Positions 56,270 through 63,896 of a stretch of DNA of 64,000 bases are shown here, piece by piece; position 1 is the stretch's first letter, and the number at the start of each line of letters is the position of its first letter. Source of the DNA: Litchfieldella qijiaojingensis (GTDB taxonomy: Bacteria > Pseudomonadota > Gammaproteobacteria > Pseudomonadales > Halomonadaceae); NCBI RefSeq assembly GCF_014651875.1, contig NZ_BMXS01000001.1:434001-498000 (forward strand), in the 5' to 3' direction. The notes under the pieces are model-generated. The model saw only the letters and a list, made by a program, of their open reading frames with translations, did no database searches and was not told the origin of the DNA. The position numbers and the translations under genes were made by a program.

Positions 56270-57055
56270 TCAAGGTGTGCACCGCGATCACGACCATTCG
56301 ACCCAACTCACTCGATAACGCCGTGCCAATCATCCATCCACTATTCGAGAGCCAATAGGTCAATCCGCTAACAGTCCCTTGCGTCGTAGCCATTCCAGAC
56401 GGACGACATGACAGCCAACTCCCGATGCATTTGGATGGCGCATTCGATTTGCCGACCTTGTGGGAAAAGCCGCTGAATAAGTGTCAGACAAGGCAAGAAT
56501 TTACACAACAAGATCATTCGCATATATCGACAATGCATTCTTAAGTATGGTGTGAATAATGACACCATCATTCCCTTCTCACCTACTCCCTAACCACATG
56601 CCATTAATCCACCACAAAGCCGAGTAACTAGAAAAACCAACTTGGTAAGCTCGAGTTTTTTTATTAAAATAATACACAAAATAACAATATTTAACAGTAA
56701 TAAACACCAACAAACCAATCTAGTATATTGTTTATATCACACACAAAATTCAGAAAGCCATTTTTTCTCTAATAATACAAATATGCGTATACAAGACATT
56801 CTCGACTCATTCGATGCCTTATCAGTGATTATTACGACCTTTGTGCAGACGACAACATCAGCAGGATCCAAGGAAATAGCAACTTACAACCTACCAAAAA
56901 ACAGGCCAACGACTCCAAAGACTAATCCAAAGTTATAGCTATATTTACAGTCGGCCAAGAAGCTCAATGCGACTTATATTCCAATTAAAAATATAAAGCA
57001 TCACATGAAGGTTTTTGTCACAAATTAACACTCGGTTGCTGCGGGGAAACGCAAC
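56270..57055. other. 786-bp AT-rich intergenic region, no convincing gene
   Basis: The stretch lies between the divergent starts of the ligase-like gene and the UDP-sugar dehydrogenase gene. From about 56480 to 57020 it is far more AT-rich than the rest of the window, with long A and T runs. A 98-codon open frame at 56642-56938 begins with TTG, has no ribosome site and low-complexity content, so I do not call it. No JUMPstart/ops element, IS end or tRNA was seen. It probably holds promoters for both genes and may be a relic of acquired DNA. Confidence 0.5.
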
Positions 57056-58342
57056 ATGGATATGATAAATCGCAAGGATAAGGTTCAAGTGGCAATCATC
57101 GGCTTGGGTTATGTCGGCTTGCCTCTAGCAGTGGAATTCGGGAAGAGGATCCCAACGGTTGGGTTCGATATCAATACGCAGCGCATTTGCCAGCTGAACG
57201 CTGGTTACGACAACACACTGGAAGTCGAACCTGAACTGTTACGCCAGTCGGAGTGCCTGATTTTTTCCAATCAACAGGATGTTTTGATCAACTGCAACGT
57301 GTATATCGTGACGGTCCCCACGCCAATTGATCATCAGCATTGCCCTGACCTGAGGCCACTGCTCATGGCTAGTGAGACCGTCGGCCAGGTTATCTCCAAG
57401 GGTGATGTGGTCATCTACGAGTCCACTGTCTATCCCGGGGCTACAGAAGAAGAATGCATCCCGGTCATTGAACGGATATCTGGATTAACCTATAACGTCG
57501 ACTTCTTCGCTGGTTACAGCCCCGAGCGCATCAACCCGGGCGACAAGGAACACCGCGTCACCACGATTCGCAAGGTGACCTCAGGGTCGACTCCCGAAGT
57601 AGCCAACTTCGTCGATCGGCTCTACGCCTCGGTTATCACCGCCGGTACCTTCAAGGCCAGCTCCATTCGTGTCGCCGAGGCCGCCAAGGTCATCGAAAAT
57701 ACCCAACGCGACGTGAATATCGCCCTGATCAACGAACTGGCAATGATCTTTAACCGACTGCACATCGATACCGAAGAAGTGCTGCAGGCGGCGGGTACCA
57801 AGTGGAACTTCCTGCCCTTCCGCCCAGGCTTGGTGGGCGGTCATTGCATCGGTGTCGACCCCTACTACCTGACGCACAAGGCGCAACAGGTCGGTTACCA
57901 TCCGGAGGTCATCCTCTCAGGGCGGCGCATCAACGATGGCATGGGTGCTTATGTCGCCGGTCAGTTGGTCAAGCAAATGATCAAGCAGCGCATTCATGCA
58001 CAAGGGTCGCGAGTTCTGGTAATGGGGCTGACTTTCAAGGAAAATTGCCCAGATCTACGCAATACCAGAGTGATTGATATCATTCGTGAATTATCGGATT
58101 ACGACATCCTTGTGGATGTCTATGATCCCCACGCCGATGTCGACGATGCAGTGCTTCACTATGGTGTTCGTCCCGTGGATCATCCCCAGGACAGCACCTA
58201 CGATGCGATGATACTGGCGGTCGCCCATCGTGAATTCCGCGATCTCGGCACGGCACAGATACGGAGTTGGGGAAAGCCTCATCATGTGCTTTACGATCTC
58301 AAGTACATGCTGGGTAATGGAGATGCGGACCTGCGACTCTGA
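57056..58342 (+). CDS. UDP-N-acetylhexosamine 6-dehydrogenase (TviB/WbpA-like)
   Basis: The 428-residue enzyme oxidises C6 of a UDP-HexNAc with two NAD+ to give a uronic acid for surface polysaccharide. The N-terminal NAD site is [28 protein letters not shown] and [16 protein letters not shown] follow. The catalytic Cys is in [20 protein letters not shown] near residue 266, and [18 protein letters not shown] lies in the C-terminal domain. The match is closer to Vi-antigen TviB and WbpA than to UDP-glucose dehydrogenase. No other sugar-nucleotide gene is beside it. It converges on the lasso B1 gene with 18 bp between the stops. Confidence 0.92.
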   Translation: MDMINRKDKVQVAIIGLGYVGLPLAVEFGKRIPTVGFDINTQRICQLNAGYDNTLEVEPELLRQSECLIFSNQQDVLINCNVYIVTVPTPIDHQHCPDLRPLLMASETVGQVISKGDVVIYESTVYPGATEEECIPVIERISGLTYNVDFFAGYSPERINPGDKEHRVTTIRKVTSGSTPEVANFVDRLYASVITAGTFKASSIRVAEAAKVIENTQRDVNIALINELAMIFNRLHIDTEEVLQAAGTKWNFLPFRPGLVGGHCIGVDPYYLTHKAQQVGYHPEVILSGRRINDGMGAYVAGQLVKQMIKQRIHAQGSRVLVMGLTFKENCPDLRNTRVIDIIRELSDYDILVDVYDPHADVDDAVLHYGVRPVDHPQDSTYDAMILAVAHREFRDLGTAQIRSWGKPHHVLYDLKYMLGNGDADLRL

Positions 58343-58360
58343 AATCGAAGCTTGGTAGTA

Positions 58361-58633
58361 TCAGTGGACGATAATGAGGTCCTCTCCTTCCAGTTGCTCC
58401 AGGAAGGAGAGGACATCACGTTCGCAGGTGGCCTGATCCACCTCGAACTCCTTCATCACCTGATTGCAGAGGCGAACCACACTAGTCGGCTGTTCAATCA
58501 GCGACCAAATTCGGCTGCCAACGGCCTCGGTGCCATAATATAAGCCTTTCTTTGCACTAAGGATGACAACCTCGTCTCCCACGGATGAGGACAAGGGATC
58601 TTTCTTTCTCACCACTACGCTGTGCGCATCCAT
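58361..58633 (-). CDS. Lasso peptide B1 protein (PqqD-like RiPP recognition element)
   Basis: The 90-residue protein has the PqqD fold typical of stand-alone lasso B1 proteins: strands at VVVRKKDPLSSSVGDEVVIL, the segment KKGLYYGTEAVGSRIWSLIE and helices VVRLCNQVMKEFEVDQATCE and DVLSFLEQLEGEDLIIVH. B1 binds the precursor leader and presents it to the B2 protease. It is the last gene of the cluster, 62 bp after B2. Confidence 0.9.
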   Translation of the reverse strand: MDAHSVVVRKKDPLSSSVGDEVVILSAKKGLYYGTEAVGSRIWSLIEQPTSVVRLCNQVMKEFEVDQATCERDVLSFLEQLEGEDLIIVH

Positions 58634-58695
58634 AAGACATATTCACTCCAATGGGATTTGGTTGATACTGCTGCTCGGATGCAACTCATTTCGAC

Positions 58696-59166
58696 TCAGT
58701 AATCTTCAGGGTAATGATACGTTCGAACGAAACTCGAGATGGGAATATAGCGGCCGCCATGCTGTCCCACCACCACTCGCGCGCCTACCCTGAGCCAAGC
58801 GTGCGCCTTCATGACCATTCGCTTATCCTCGCCACGCTCTGTGAGTGTGCCTAACACCAAGCTGCTGGAGATGCGGCGGCGACTGAACATCCATTGCGCC
58901 GCCATGGCCAGCATAAGACAAGTGAAACGCTCACCGACGTGGCGATTGATTGCCAGGACTGCCCAAGCAATGTCTTGCGAGCGCTCATCAACAGTGACAA
59001 CGTCAGGGTCGACCTCCCCTGACGTGGACGTACCCAGCCAGCGCGACCACCAGCGAAACGGCACCGCCCTGACCAACAACCAGGCAAATGGTAATAGAAA
59101 CGCGGCTTCCACAAGTATGATCTTTCGAATACGGGAGAGACAACAAATCTTGCTGAAGCTAGGCAT
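58696..59166 (-). CDS. Lasso peptide B2 leader peptidase (transglutaminase-like)
   Basis: I choose ATG 59166, which overlaps the kinase stop by 8 bp and gives 156 residues, near the usual B2 size. An upstream ATG at 59220 would overlap by 62 bp. The protease core shows Cys83 in ERFTCLMLAMAAQWMFSRRR and His122 in MKAHAWLRVGARVVVG, the expected Cys-His pair of the family. The third, acidic residue of the triad is not obvious after the His. The N-terminal 45 residues are hydrophobic. It cuts the leader from the core in an ATP-dependent partnership with the cyclase. Confidence 0.88.
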   Translation of the reverse strand: MPSFSKICCLSRIRKIILVEAAFLLPFAWLLVRAVPFRWWSRWLGTSTSGEVDPDVVTVDERSQDIAWAVLAINRHVGERFTCLMLAMAAQWMFSRRRISSSLVLGTLTERGEDKRMVMKAHAWLRVGARVVVGQHGGRYIPISSFVRTYHYPEDY

Positions 59167-60208
59167 AGTGTTGATATCCAACCCTACCGGACTCGTCCAG
59201 ATCAGCGAATATGGCTGCATGAACCTGCGGCAATTGATCGTATCCTGAAGGATAGCGCAAGCGCTTCACTGACACGCCTTGCGCAATCTCTGCCAGGTGG
59301 TAAAACCGACTGGCGGATAGCCCCCCCCCGTTGACGCCGTTATCCCCTATCTCATCTCCAGCGAAGCCGCTCCAGCTCCCGTGGCCTCCGAGGGCCTCAG
59401 CGAGGAAAGCGTGTCGTATGAGTTGGATCAGCGCCTCGCCAGCGGAGACAGGGGTAATCTGTATTTCGGCTGAACGATCAGAGCGTTGCAACAAGTAGAC
59501 ACAGGTGAGCGGAAGTGAAACTGTGCTGACCGCCCCCACCTTTTCGGCAGGAACATTTAGTTTGCTGAAGGCCGGGTGCACCAACGGAAAACCATCGGAA
59601 TGCCCCGCAAAGCGTATTGCTTGCTCGGGAGTGAGTTTTAGTTGTGGGAACCCGTGCCGGCAAACGACGACGTCATTTTGCACTTCGAGCGCCGCAATAT
59701 CATCGGCGAGTAGCGGGCAGCCTGCTGCTACCATGGAAGCCACCAAGGTGCTCTTACCGCCAGTCCGATTGGCGACAAACAGTACCGCACGCTCGCCAAC
59801 AGCTACCGCGCCGGCATGCATGGCCGCCACGCCTATTAGCTCCAGGTAGTAGGCAAGGACATGACCAAGCAAGCACACCTCCACCAGGTAATCGCATTCA
59901 GGGTCAAACAGTTCACAGGTGATCTCACCGGGGTTCAACACAAAGTCCGCCACTCGTGGAAAGCGCATGATGAAACAGGATTGTGTGGCGTATATCTGCA
60001 CCGCGCTTTCGCCGTAAAGATTCTTGCTCGGGCTCAGATAGAGACACTCAGCAGCCGACAGGCGGCGGCTATGGAGAACGAGCAGACAGGTAAACAGCAG
60101 CTGTGTGTCATCCTCGGGCGGCGCGGCGGTCATGGGCGTGCGGAAACGGTAATCAGTTTCCAGGCACAGGCCGAAGACACGGTATCGGTGTGGTTTCACG
60201 CTCACCAC
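59159..60208 (-). CDS. HPr kinase-like protein of the lasso cluster
   Basis: The 349-residue protein resembles the HprK-type kinases found in paeninodin-like lasso clusters. It has HAGAVAVGERAVLFVANRTG (131-150), an altered P-loop ANRTGGKST (146-154, Ala in place of the first Gly), CPLLADDIAALEV with the conserved Asp pair (169-170), then FPQLKLTPEQ. In characterised clusters this kinase phosphorylates a C-terminal Ser of the precursor. Here the precursor ends in Asn, but Ser54, Thr56 and Ser58 lie in its tail. An alternative is a structural or nucleotide-sensing role. It lies 28 bp after the PRTase fusion gene. Confidence 0.85.
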   Translation of the reverse strand: MVSVKPHRYRVFGLCLETDYRFRTPMTAAPPEDDTQLLFTCLLVLHSRRLSAAECLYLSPSKNLYGESAVQIYATQSCFIMRFPRVADFVLNPGEITCELFDPECDYLVEVCLLGHVLAYYLELIGVAAMHAGAVAVGERAVLFVANRTGGKSTLVASMVAAGCPLLADDIAALEVQNDVVVCRHGFPQLKLTPEQAIRFAGHSDGFPLVHPAFSKLNVPAEKVGAVSTVSLPLTCVYLLQRSDRSAEIQITPVSAGEALIQLIRHAFLAEALGGHGSWSGFAGDEIGDNGVNGGGLSASRFYHLAEIAQGVSVKRLRYPSGYDQLPQVHAAIFADLDESGRVGYQHYA

Positions 60209-60236
60209 GACTTCCTCCTCGGCGTCACTGAGTACC

Positions 60237-61460
60237 TTAACGTCGAGTCAAGATTCCGTTATCCACGAGATCCGAAACGAACGCGGCAAGATCTTTTCGA
60301 AGAGTTGCCGGATCGACCTCGTAAAACTCAAGCAGCGCCGACTCAGCAGACTCGAGCGTGCCTTGCTCAAGCACACAGCGCCACATCTCGGCTGCCGTCC
60401 CCTCGAGTCGAAAACAGGGTGAGCTCTGCAACGCGCTTTCCGGCATACGAGCCACCGCAATCGCCGAATCCATCTCTGTCCACAGCACGCGCTCGGCAAC
60501 CATCAGCGGCCCTGGGCCATCGGTTTGCAGTATCACCGCATTGTGGCTACCAGCCTCACGCCGTTCACACTCAACGTTTGCCGTGACAGCACGGCGTTTG
60601 AGACATAAACCCGGCGGCCTGACGTTCCAGCCGGCCTCGAAGCGTTTGTTTTCATGATTCCAGTATCTGGTTTCCGGCTCGCACCAGGAGAATGTGAGTG
60701 GCTCCGTGATGCCATCCCAGTAGCCATGTCCGCCCCTGATCTCGCGGTGAGCGGTGAGCCATTGGGCATATGCCTCACCATATCGCGAGGGTGCTATATC
60801 CTGCAGATCCTTGGCGTTGATACATGCCTGGACTCTGGGCTCGGCACGTTCGATGGCTCGACACAATTCAGGTGCAGCAAACAGTGGACAAAAAATCACT
60901 TGAGCAGAGTCCACTTTCTTCAAGAACTGCTGAAAGCGGACACCCGACAACGCGCAATCGTCAACCACGACAAGTACTTCGTCGTTTACTGCCGAGGTAG
61001 CCTTTTCTGGAATGACGATCTGCTCAGGACTCAGATCGAGTAGATACGATAACATACCGAGCACGATCAAGCCGCCCCTAGGAATGGCGGTATACTGGAA
61101 TCGTGACAACTCCTCAACACCAAAACGCCTGACAAGTTCTTTGGCAAGACGTTCAGCAGCGATTTCGGCGGTTGAGTAATCAATAAAGTGGTGCTTACTG
61201 GCCACCTCATTGATCTGTAATGCAAGCCCCCTCAATAGGGACCTTTGGGTGGGAGTAAAATTTCCGAAAGCGGCCAGCATTGATACAGGTTGAGCGCGCG
61301 CCACGAGGACGACTCCTTCCATCTCGTCCCATAAATGATTGGCACAGATTCCACCTCCCAGCGCTTGCAAAGCAGACGTCGTGTCAACTTGCTGGCTATA
61401 TTCAAGTAGTCGCTCTACGTTGAGACGGCCATCTAGCAGCAAGACGACATCCAAAGTCAT
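60237..61460 (-). CDS. Phosphoribosyltransferase-like protein fused to a PqqD-like domain
   Basis: The 407-residue protein has two recognisable parts. Residues about 95-225 look like a type I phosphoribosyltransferase: YTAIPRGGLIVLGMLSYLL (123-141) and the PRPP-type loop VLVVVDDCALSG (162-173; usual form hydrophobic-DD-x-x-x-TG, with Ser for Thr). Residues 240-290 form a Trp/Pro-rich segment (GYWDGITEPLTFSWCEP) I do not recognise. Residues about 323-407 form a PqqD-like domain (FRLEGTAAEMWRCVLEQ, then DLAAFVSDLVDNGILTRR). I infer an enzyme recruited to the lasso leader. The reaction is unknown. It directly follows the precursor gene. Confidence 0.78.
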   Translation of the reverse strand: MTLDVVLLLDGRLNVERLLEYSQQVDTTSALQALGGGICANHLWDEMEGVVLVARAQPVSMLAAFGNFTPTQRSLLRGLALQINEVASKHHFIDYSTAEIAAERLAKELVRRFGVEELSRFQYTAIPRGGLIVLGMLSYLLDLSPEQIVIPEKATSAVNDEVLVVVDDCALSGVRFQQFLKKVDSAQVIFCPLFAAPELCRAIERAEPRVQACINAKDLQDIAPSRYGEAYAQWLTAHREIRGGHGYWDGITEPLTFSWCEPETRYWNHENKRFEAGWNVRPPGLCLKRRAVTANVECERREAGSHNAVILQTDGPGPLMVAERVLWTEMDSAIAVARMPESALQSSPCFRLEGTAAEMWRCVLEQGTLESAESALLEFYEVDPATLRKDLAAFVSDLVDNGILTRR

Positions 61461-61519
61461 CTCCCGTGAAACTATAGGAAAAAGAATGATAAGAGGCTAT
61501 TGGCGCTATGCTTCCTCAC

Positions 61520-61711
61520 TCAATTTCCACCGGCATTACTGTGAGTAATACTGCCTGGATCATGGTCTGCCTTACCGGGCCACACGTCCCCCCCGGGATT
61601 CGTCAAACCCACTTGCGTAATGTCGGATACAGTACCCCAGAACTTTAGTTGCGGAGCGCTGTATTCTCTGCGTACCAAGCAGTCCACTTGAGCCTGTGAA
61701 TTATTTTTCAT
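61520..61711 (-). CDS. Lasso peptide precursor
   Basis: The 63-residue peptide has the lasso leader pattern Y17-x2-P20-x-L22-x3-G26-x5-T32 (YSAPQLKFWGTVSDIT). With Thr32 at the canonical -2 place the core would start at Val34 and Asp42 would be residue 9, giving a 9-membered ring. If it starts at Gly35, Asp42 closes an 8-membered ring (GLTNPGGD). The predicted core of 29-30 residues (ending ITHSNAGGN) is long for the class and rich in Gly, Asn and Asp. The ribosome site is GAGAGAGGG. The gene has its own promoter and sits between the cyclase and the PRTase fusion gene. Confidence 0.88.
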   Translation of the reverse strand: MKNNSQAQVDCLVRREYSAPQLKFWGTVSDITQVGLTNPGGDVWPGKADHDPGSITHSNAGGN

Positions 61712-61724
61712 GTAATCCCTCTCT

Positions 61725-61744
61725 CAACAATTGAAGTATTGTTG
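61725..61744 (-). promoter_or_regulatory. Leader hairpin before the lasso precursor gene
   Basis: CAACAAT and ATTGTTG form a perfect 7-bp stem with a 6-nt loop, ending 13 nt upstream of the precursor start codon and directly beside its ribosome site. It lies downstream of the putative promoter, so it would be in the 5' untranslated RNA. Confidence 0.5.
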
Positions 61745-61764
61745 AAAACAACTACCTTACCTAT

Positions 61765-61793
61765 ATATTAGACATAAAAGACTTACCCATCAA
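61765..61793 (-). promoter_or_regulatory. Putative promoter of the lasso precursor operon
   Basis: On the minus strand TTGATG (61793-61788) and TAATAT (61770-61765) are separated by exactly 17 bp in an AT-rich 174-bp gap after the cyclase gene. It would let the precursor be expressed more strongly than the upstream transporter and cyclase. Confidence 0.5.
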
Positions 61794-61885
61794 TAACAAC
61801 GAAGTATGTTTTTTCTCCTATCAATTCATGAAATCCTCTCATCACAATTGATATGCCTCATTGACCTATCAATCTACCGCATCAT

Positions 61886-63859
61886 CTACGACCAGTAACG
61901 TCGCAGCCAGATCTCGAGTGACAGAGTCGACCACAGGTCAAAAACTGGCGCATCGCCCCTCTTGAAACGTTCGAAACGCTCACGTAGCGCGACTTCATCG
62001 ATGTAACCGAGCTCAGCACAGCAGCTGCCGGTCATGAGATCGATCACATTGTCGTACGCCTTCTCGCGCAGCGCATGGAGATAGAATGGCTCGGGCGATA
62101 CCTTGCGGGAGGCCTTGATGGCATCCGGCGGCATGATCCCCTGCATGGCATGTCGCGGTAACCGTTTCACCTCAGTGGATCTGCTTATCCAGTGCTGTGG
62201 GCAGGCGAGCATGAACTCGGCAATGCGTCGGTCACTCCAAGGATCGGCAAACCCGATACCATAGCCCGCACATAGCCGTTCGGCATACATTACTCCACGC
62301 ATCACCAACGGAGAGAAGACGTGAACATAGCGTTGCCGACCTGCTGAACCCGGCCAGGTCTCCGCTTCCAAGGACACCGGATCACATAGCGGAAGCCCAG
62401 CCCGCCGGAGGAAGCTCTCGCGCACATGCTCGACGGCGCGTTCCGCCGGCCCCACTCTTATCGCGCGATCCTCTCCATGGTGCTCTCTCGTCACTAGCGG
62501 CCTAAGTCGCTGTGAGGCACGCCGCCCCGAGATAATGAATTGCCGGGGTATGAGGTCAGAGGCCACGGGACGTAGCACATAGTGCGATATTGTCGAGACT
62601 TTGGAGAAGCTGAACTTGCGCGACAATCTCGCCAATTCCCCACGTGCGTCGCCGAACAATCCTGCTCGCAGCATGCCCGGAACGTCGCTCACATTTCCCC
62701 CGCCCATCATATCGCCGCGAAAACCATAGAACATGACCGCAGCACGATCAGCCAAGGCTGTCGACACTCCTCTGGCTATAAAGGCCTGAAACATCGAGGT
62801 AAAGGGGTCATCTTCGTGCGGGGTATATGCAGCATAATCAACGAGCGGATAGGTTTCCTCGGCGGGTATCTCGTGTGTGGGAATCTGGTACCTGTCGGTT
62901 ATGCGGTAGATATTCGCTCGCTCATCACATTCCGGGAAATCGGTGAATGCCCAACTGTAAGCGCGTATCGCGGGCACGTCTTCTCCACGTTCGCCGAGCC
63001 AACCAGCGATCGAGGCGATGGTAGCCGAATCCATTCCCCCGCTGAGACTGACACCCACCGGAGAGCGGGCACGCAGCCTGCATCGCATCGCTTCCACCAG
63101 CAACTCGCGTAGATGATCGGCATACTCGCGCTCATCACGGTAACGGATGCGATTGTCGGGATCGGGTCGCCAGAAGATACGCTGGCGCACGCGCGTCTGC
63201 GAATCGATCACCACCTCCTCGCCCGGTTTGACCTCCTCGATCCCTTCATAGAACACACAACCTGCCGGCACCTGCATGCCGGCGAGATACCAGGCCACCG
63301 CTTGCTCGTTGAGCTTCCTCGGCACTCCCCCCACGGCAAGAATCTGCTTTATCTCGGTGGCGAATAGTATGCGCTTCGACTCGACCTTGTAGTACAGCGA
63401 GCGCATCCCCATTCCATCACGCGCCAACCGCAATTCACGGCGGCTTTCGTCCCAAAGTGCGTAGGCGAAATCCCCGATGAGGAACGCTGGACCGCGTTCG
63501 CCATCGTGCAGCAAGGCACCCAACATAAGCTCGGCATCGGATGGTGGCCCCTCCGCCGCCCCGACACCACTTGATATCTCGGCACTATGCACCAGGAAGA
63601 CCTCGGCGCACTCATCACGGTTATCGAGCCGCGCGTCGGCGGCGAATACCAGACTGTGACCACGAGCAATAACCGGTCGGCAGGCCCCGCTTCCATCAGC
63701 AGTGGTATCCAGCGAAAGACAAGCGATCCCAACAGCGCCCTCGCAGTGATAGTGAACTCCACCAGGGCCGCGGTAAGCCGCCTGGTTAGCCATCCGTTCG
63801 AGAACCCCTCGATCGACCGGCTCGCCGTCAAGGTGAATGATTCCACACACGCCACTCAT
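61886..63859 (-). CDS. Lasso peptide cyclase (asparagine synthetase-like)
   Basis: The 657-residue protein activates the Asp side chain of the core with ATP and closes the macrolactam. An N-terminal glutaminase-like domain (about 1-210; AAYRGPGGVHYHCEG, LVFAADARLDNRDE, FLIGDFAYALWD) precedes the synthetase domain, whose PPi-loop SLSGGMDSATIAS is at residues 271-283. With ATG 63859 the protein begins MSGVCGI, so the Cys is not N-terminal. A GTG at 63850 would give MCGI. Later, RHAMQGIMPPDAIKASRK is typical of the family. It lies 37 bp after the ABC transporter gene. Confidence 0.92.
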   Translation of the reverse strand: MSGVCGIIHLDGEPVDRGVLERMANQAAYRGPGGVHYHCEGAVGIACLSLDTTADGSGACRPVIARGHSLVFAADARLDNRDECAEVFLVHSAEISSGVGAAEGPPSDAELMLGALLHDGERGPAFLIGDFAYALWDESRRELRLARDGMGMRSLYYKVESKRILFATEIKQILAVGGVPRKLNEQAVAWYLAGMQVPAGCVFYEGIEEVKPGEEVVIDSQTRVRQRIFWRPDPDNRIRYRDEREYADHLRELLVEAMRCRLRARSPVGVSLSGGMDSATIASIAGWLGERGEDVPAIRAYSWAFTDFPECDERANIYRITDRYQIPTHEIPAEETYPLVDYAAYTPHEDDPFTSMFQAFIARGVSTALADRAAVMFYGFRGDMMGGGNVSDVPGMLRAGLFGDARGELARLSRKFSFSKVSTISHYVLRPVASDLIPRQFIISGRRASQRLRPLVTREHHGEDRAIRVGPAERAVEHVRESFLRRAGLPLCDPVSLEAETWPGSAGRQRYVHVFSPLVMRGVMYAERLCAGYGIGFADPWSDRRIAEFMLACPQHWISRSTEVKRLPRHAMQGIMPPDAIKASRKVSPEPFYLHALREKAYDNVIDLMTGSCCAELGYIDEVALRERFERFKRGDAPVFDLWSTLSLEIWLRRYWS

Positions 63860-63896
63860 GATCGTGCAACCTCGATTCGGTGAACCGGACTCATTT

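Noticed and set aside
56642-56938. 98-codon open frame in the AT-rich gap before the UDP-sugar dehydrogenase
   Set aside because: TTG start, no ribosome site, low-complexity Ser/Asn/Thr-rich product; chance open frames are common in AT-rich DNA of this size, though a small gene from 56783 cannot be fully excluded.
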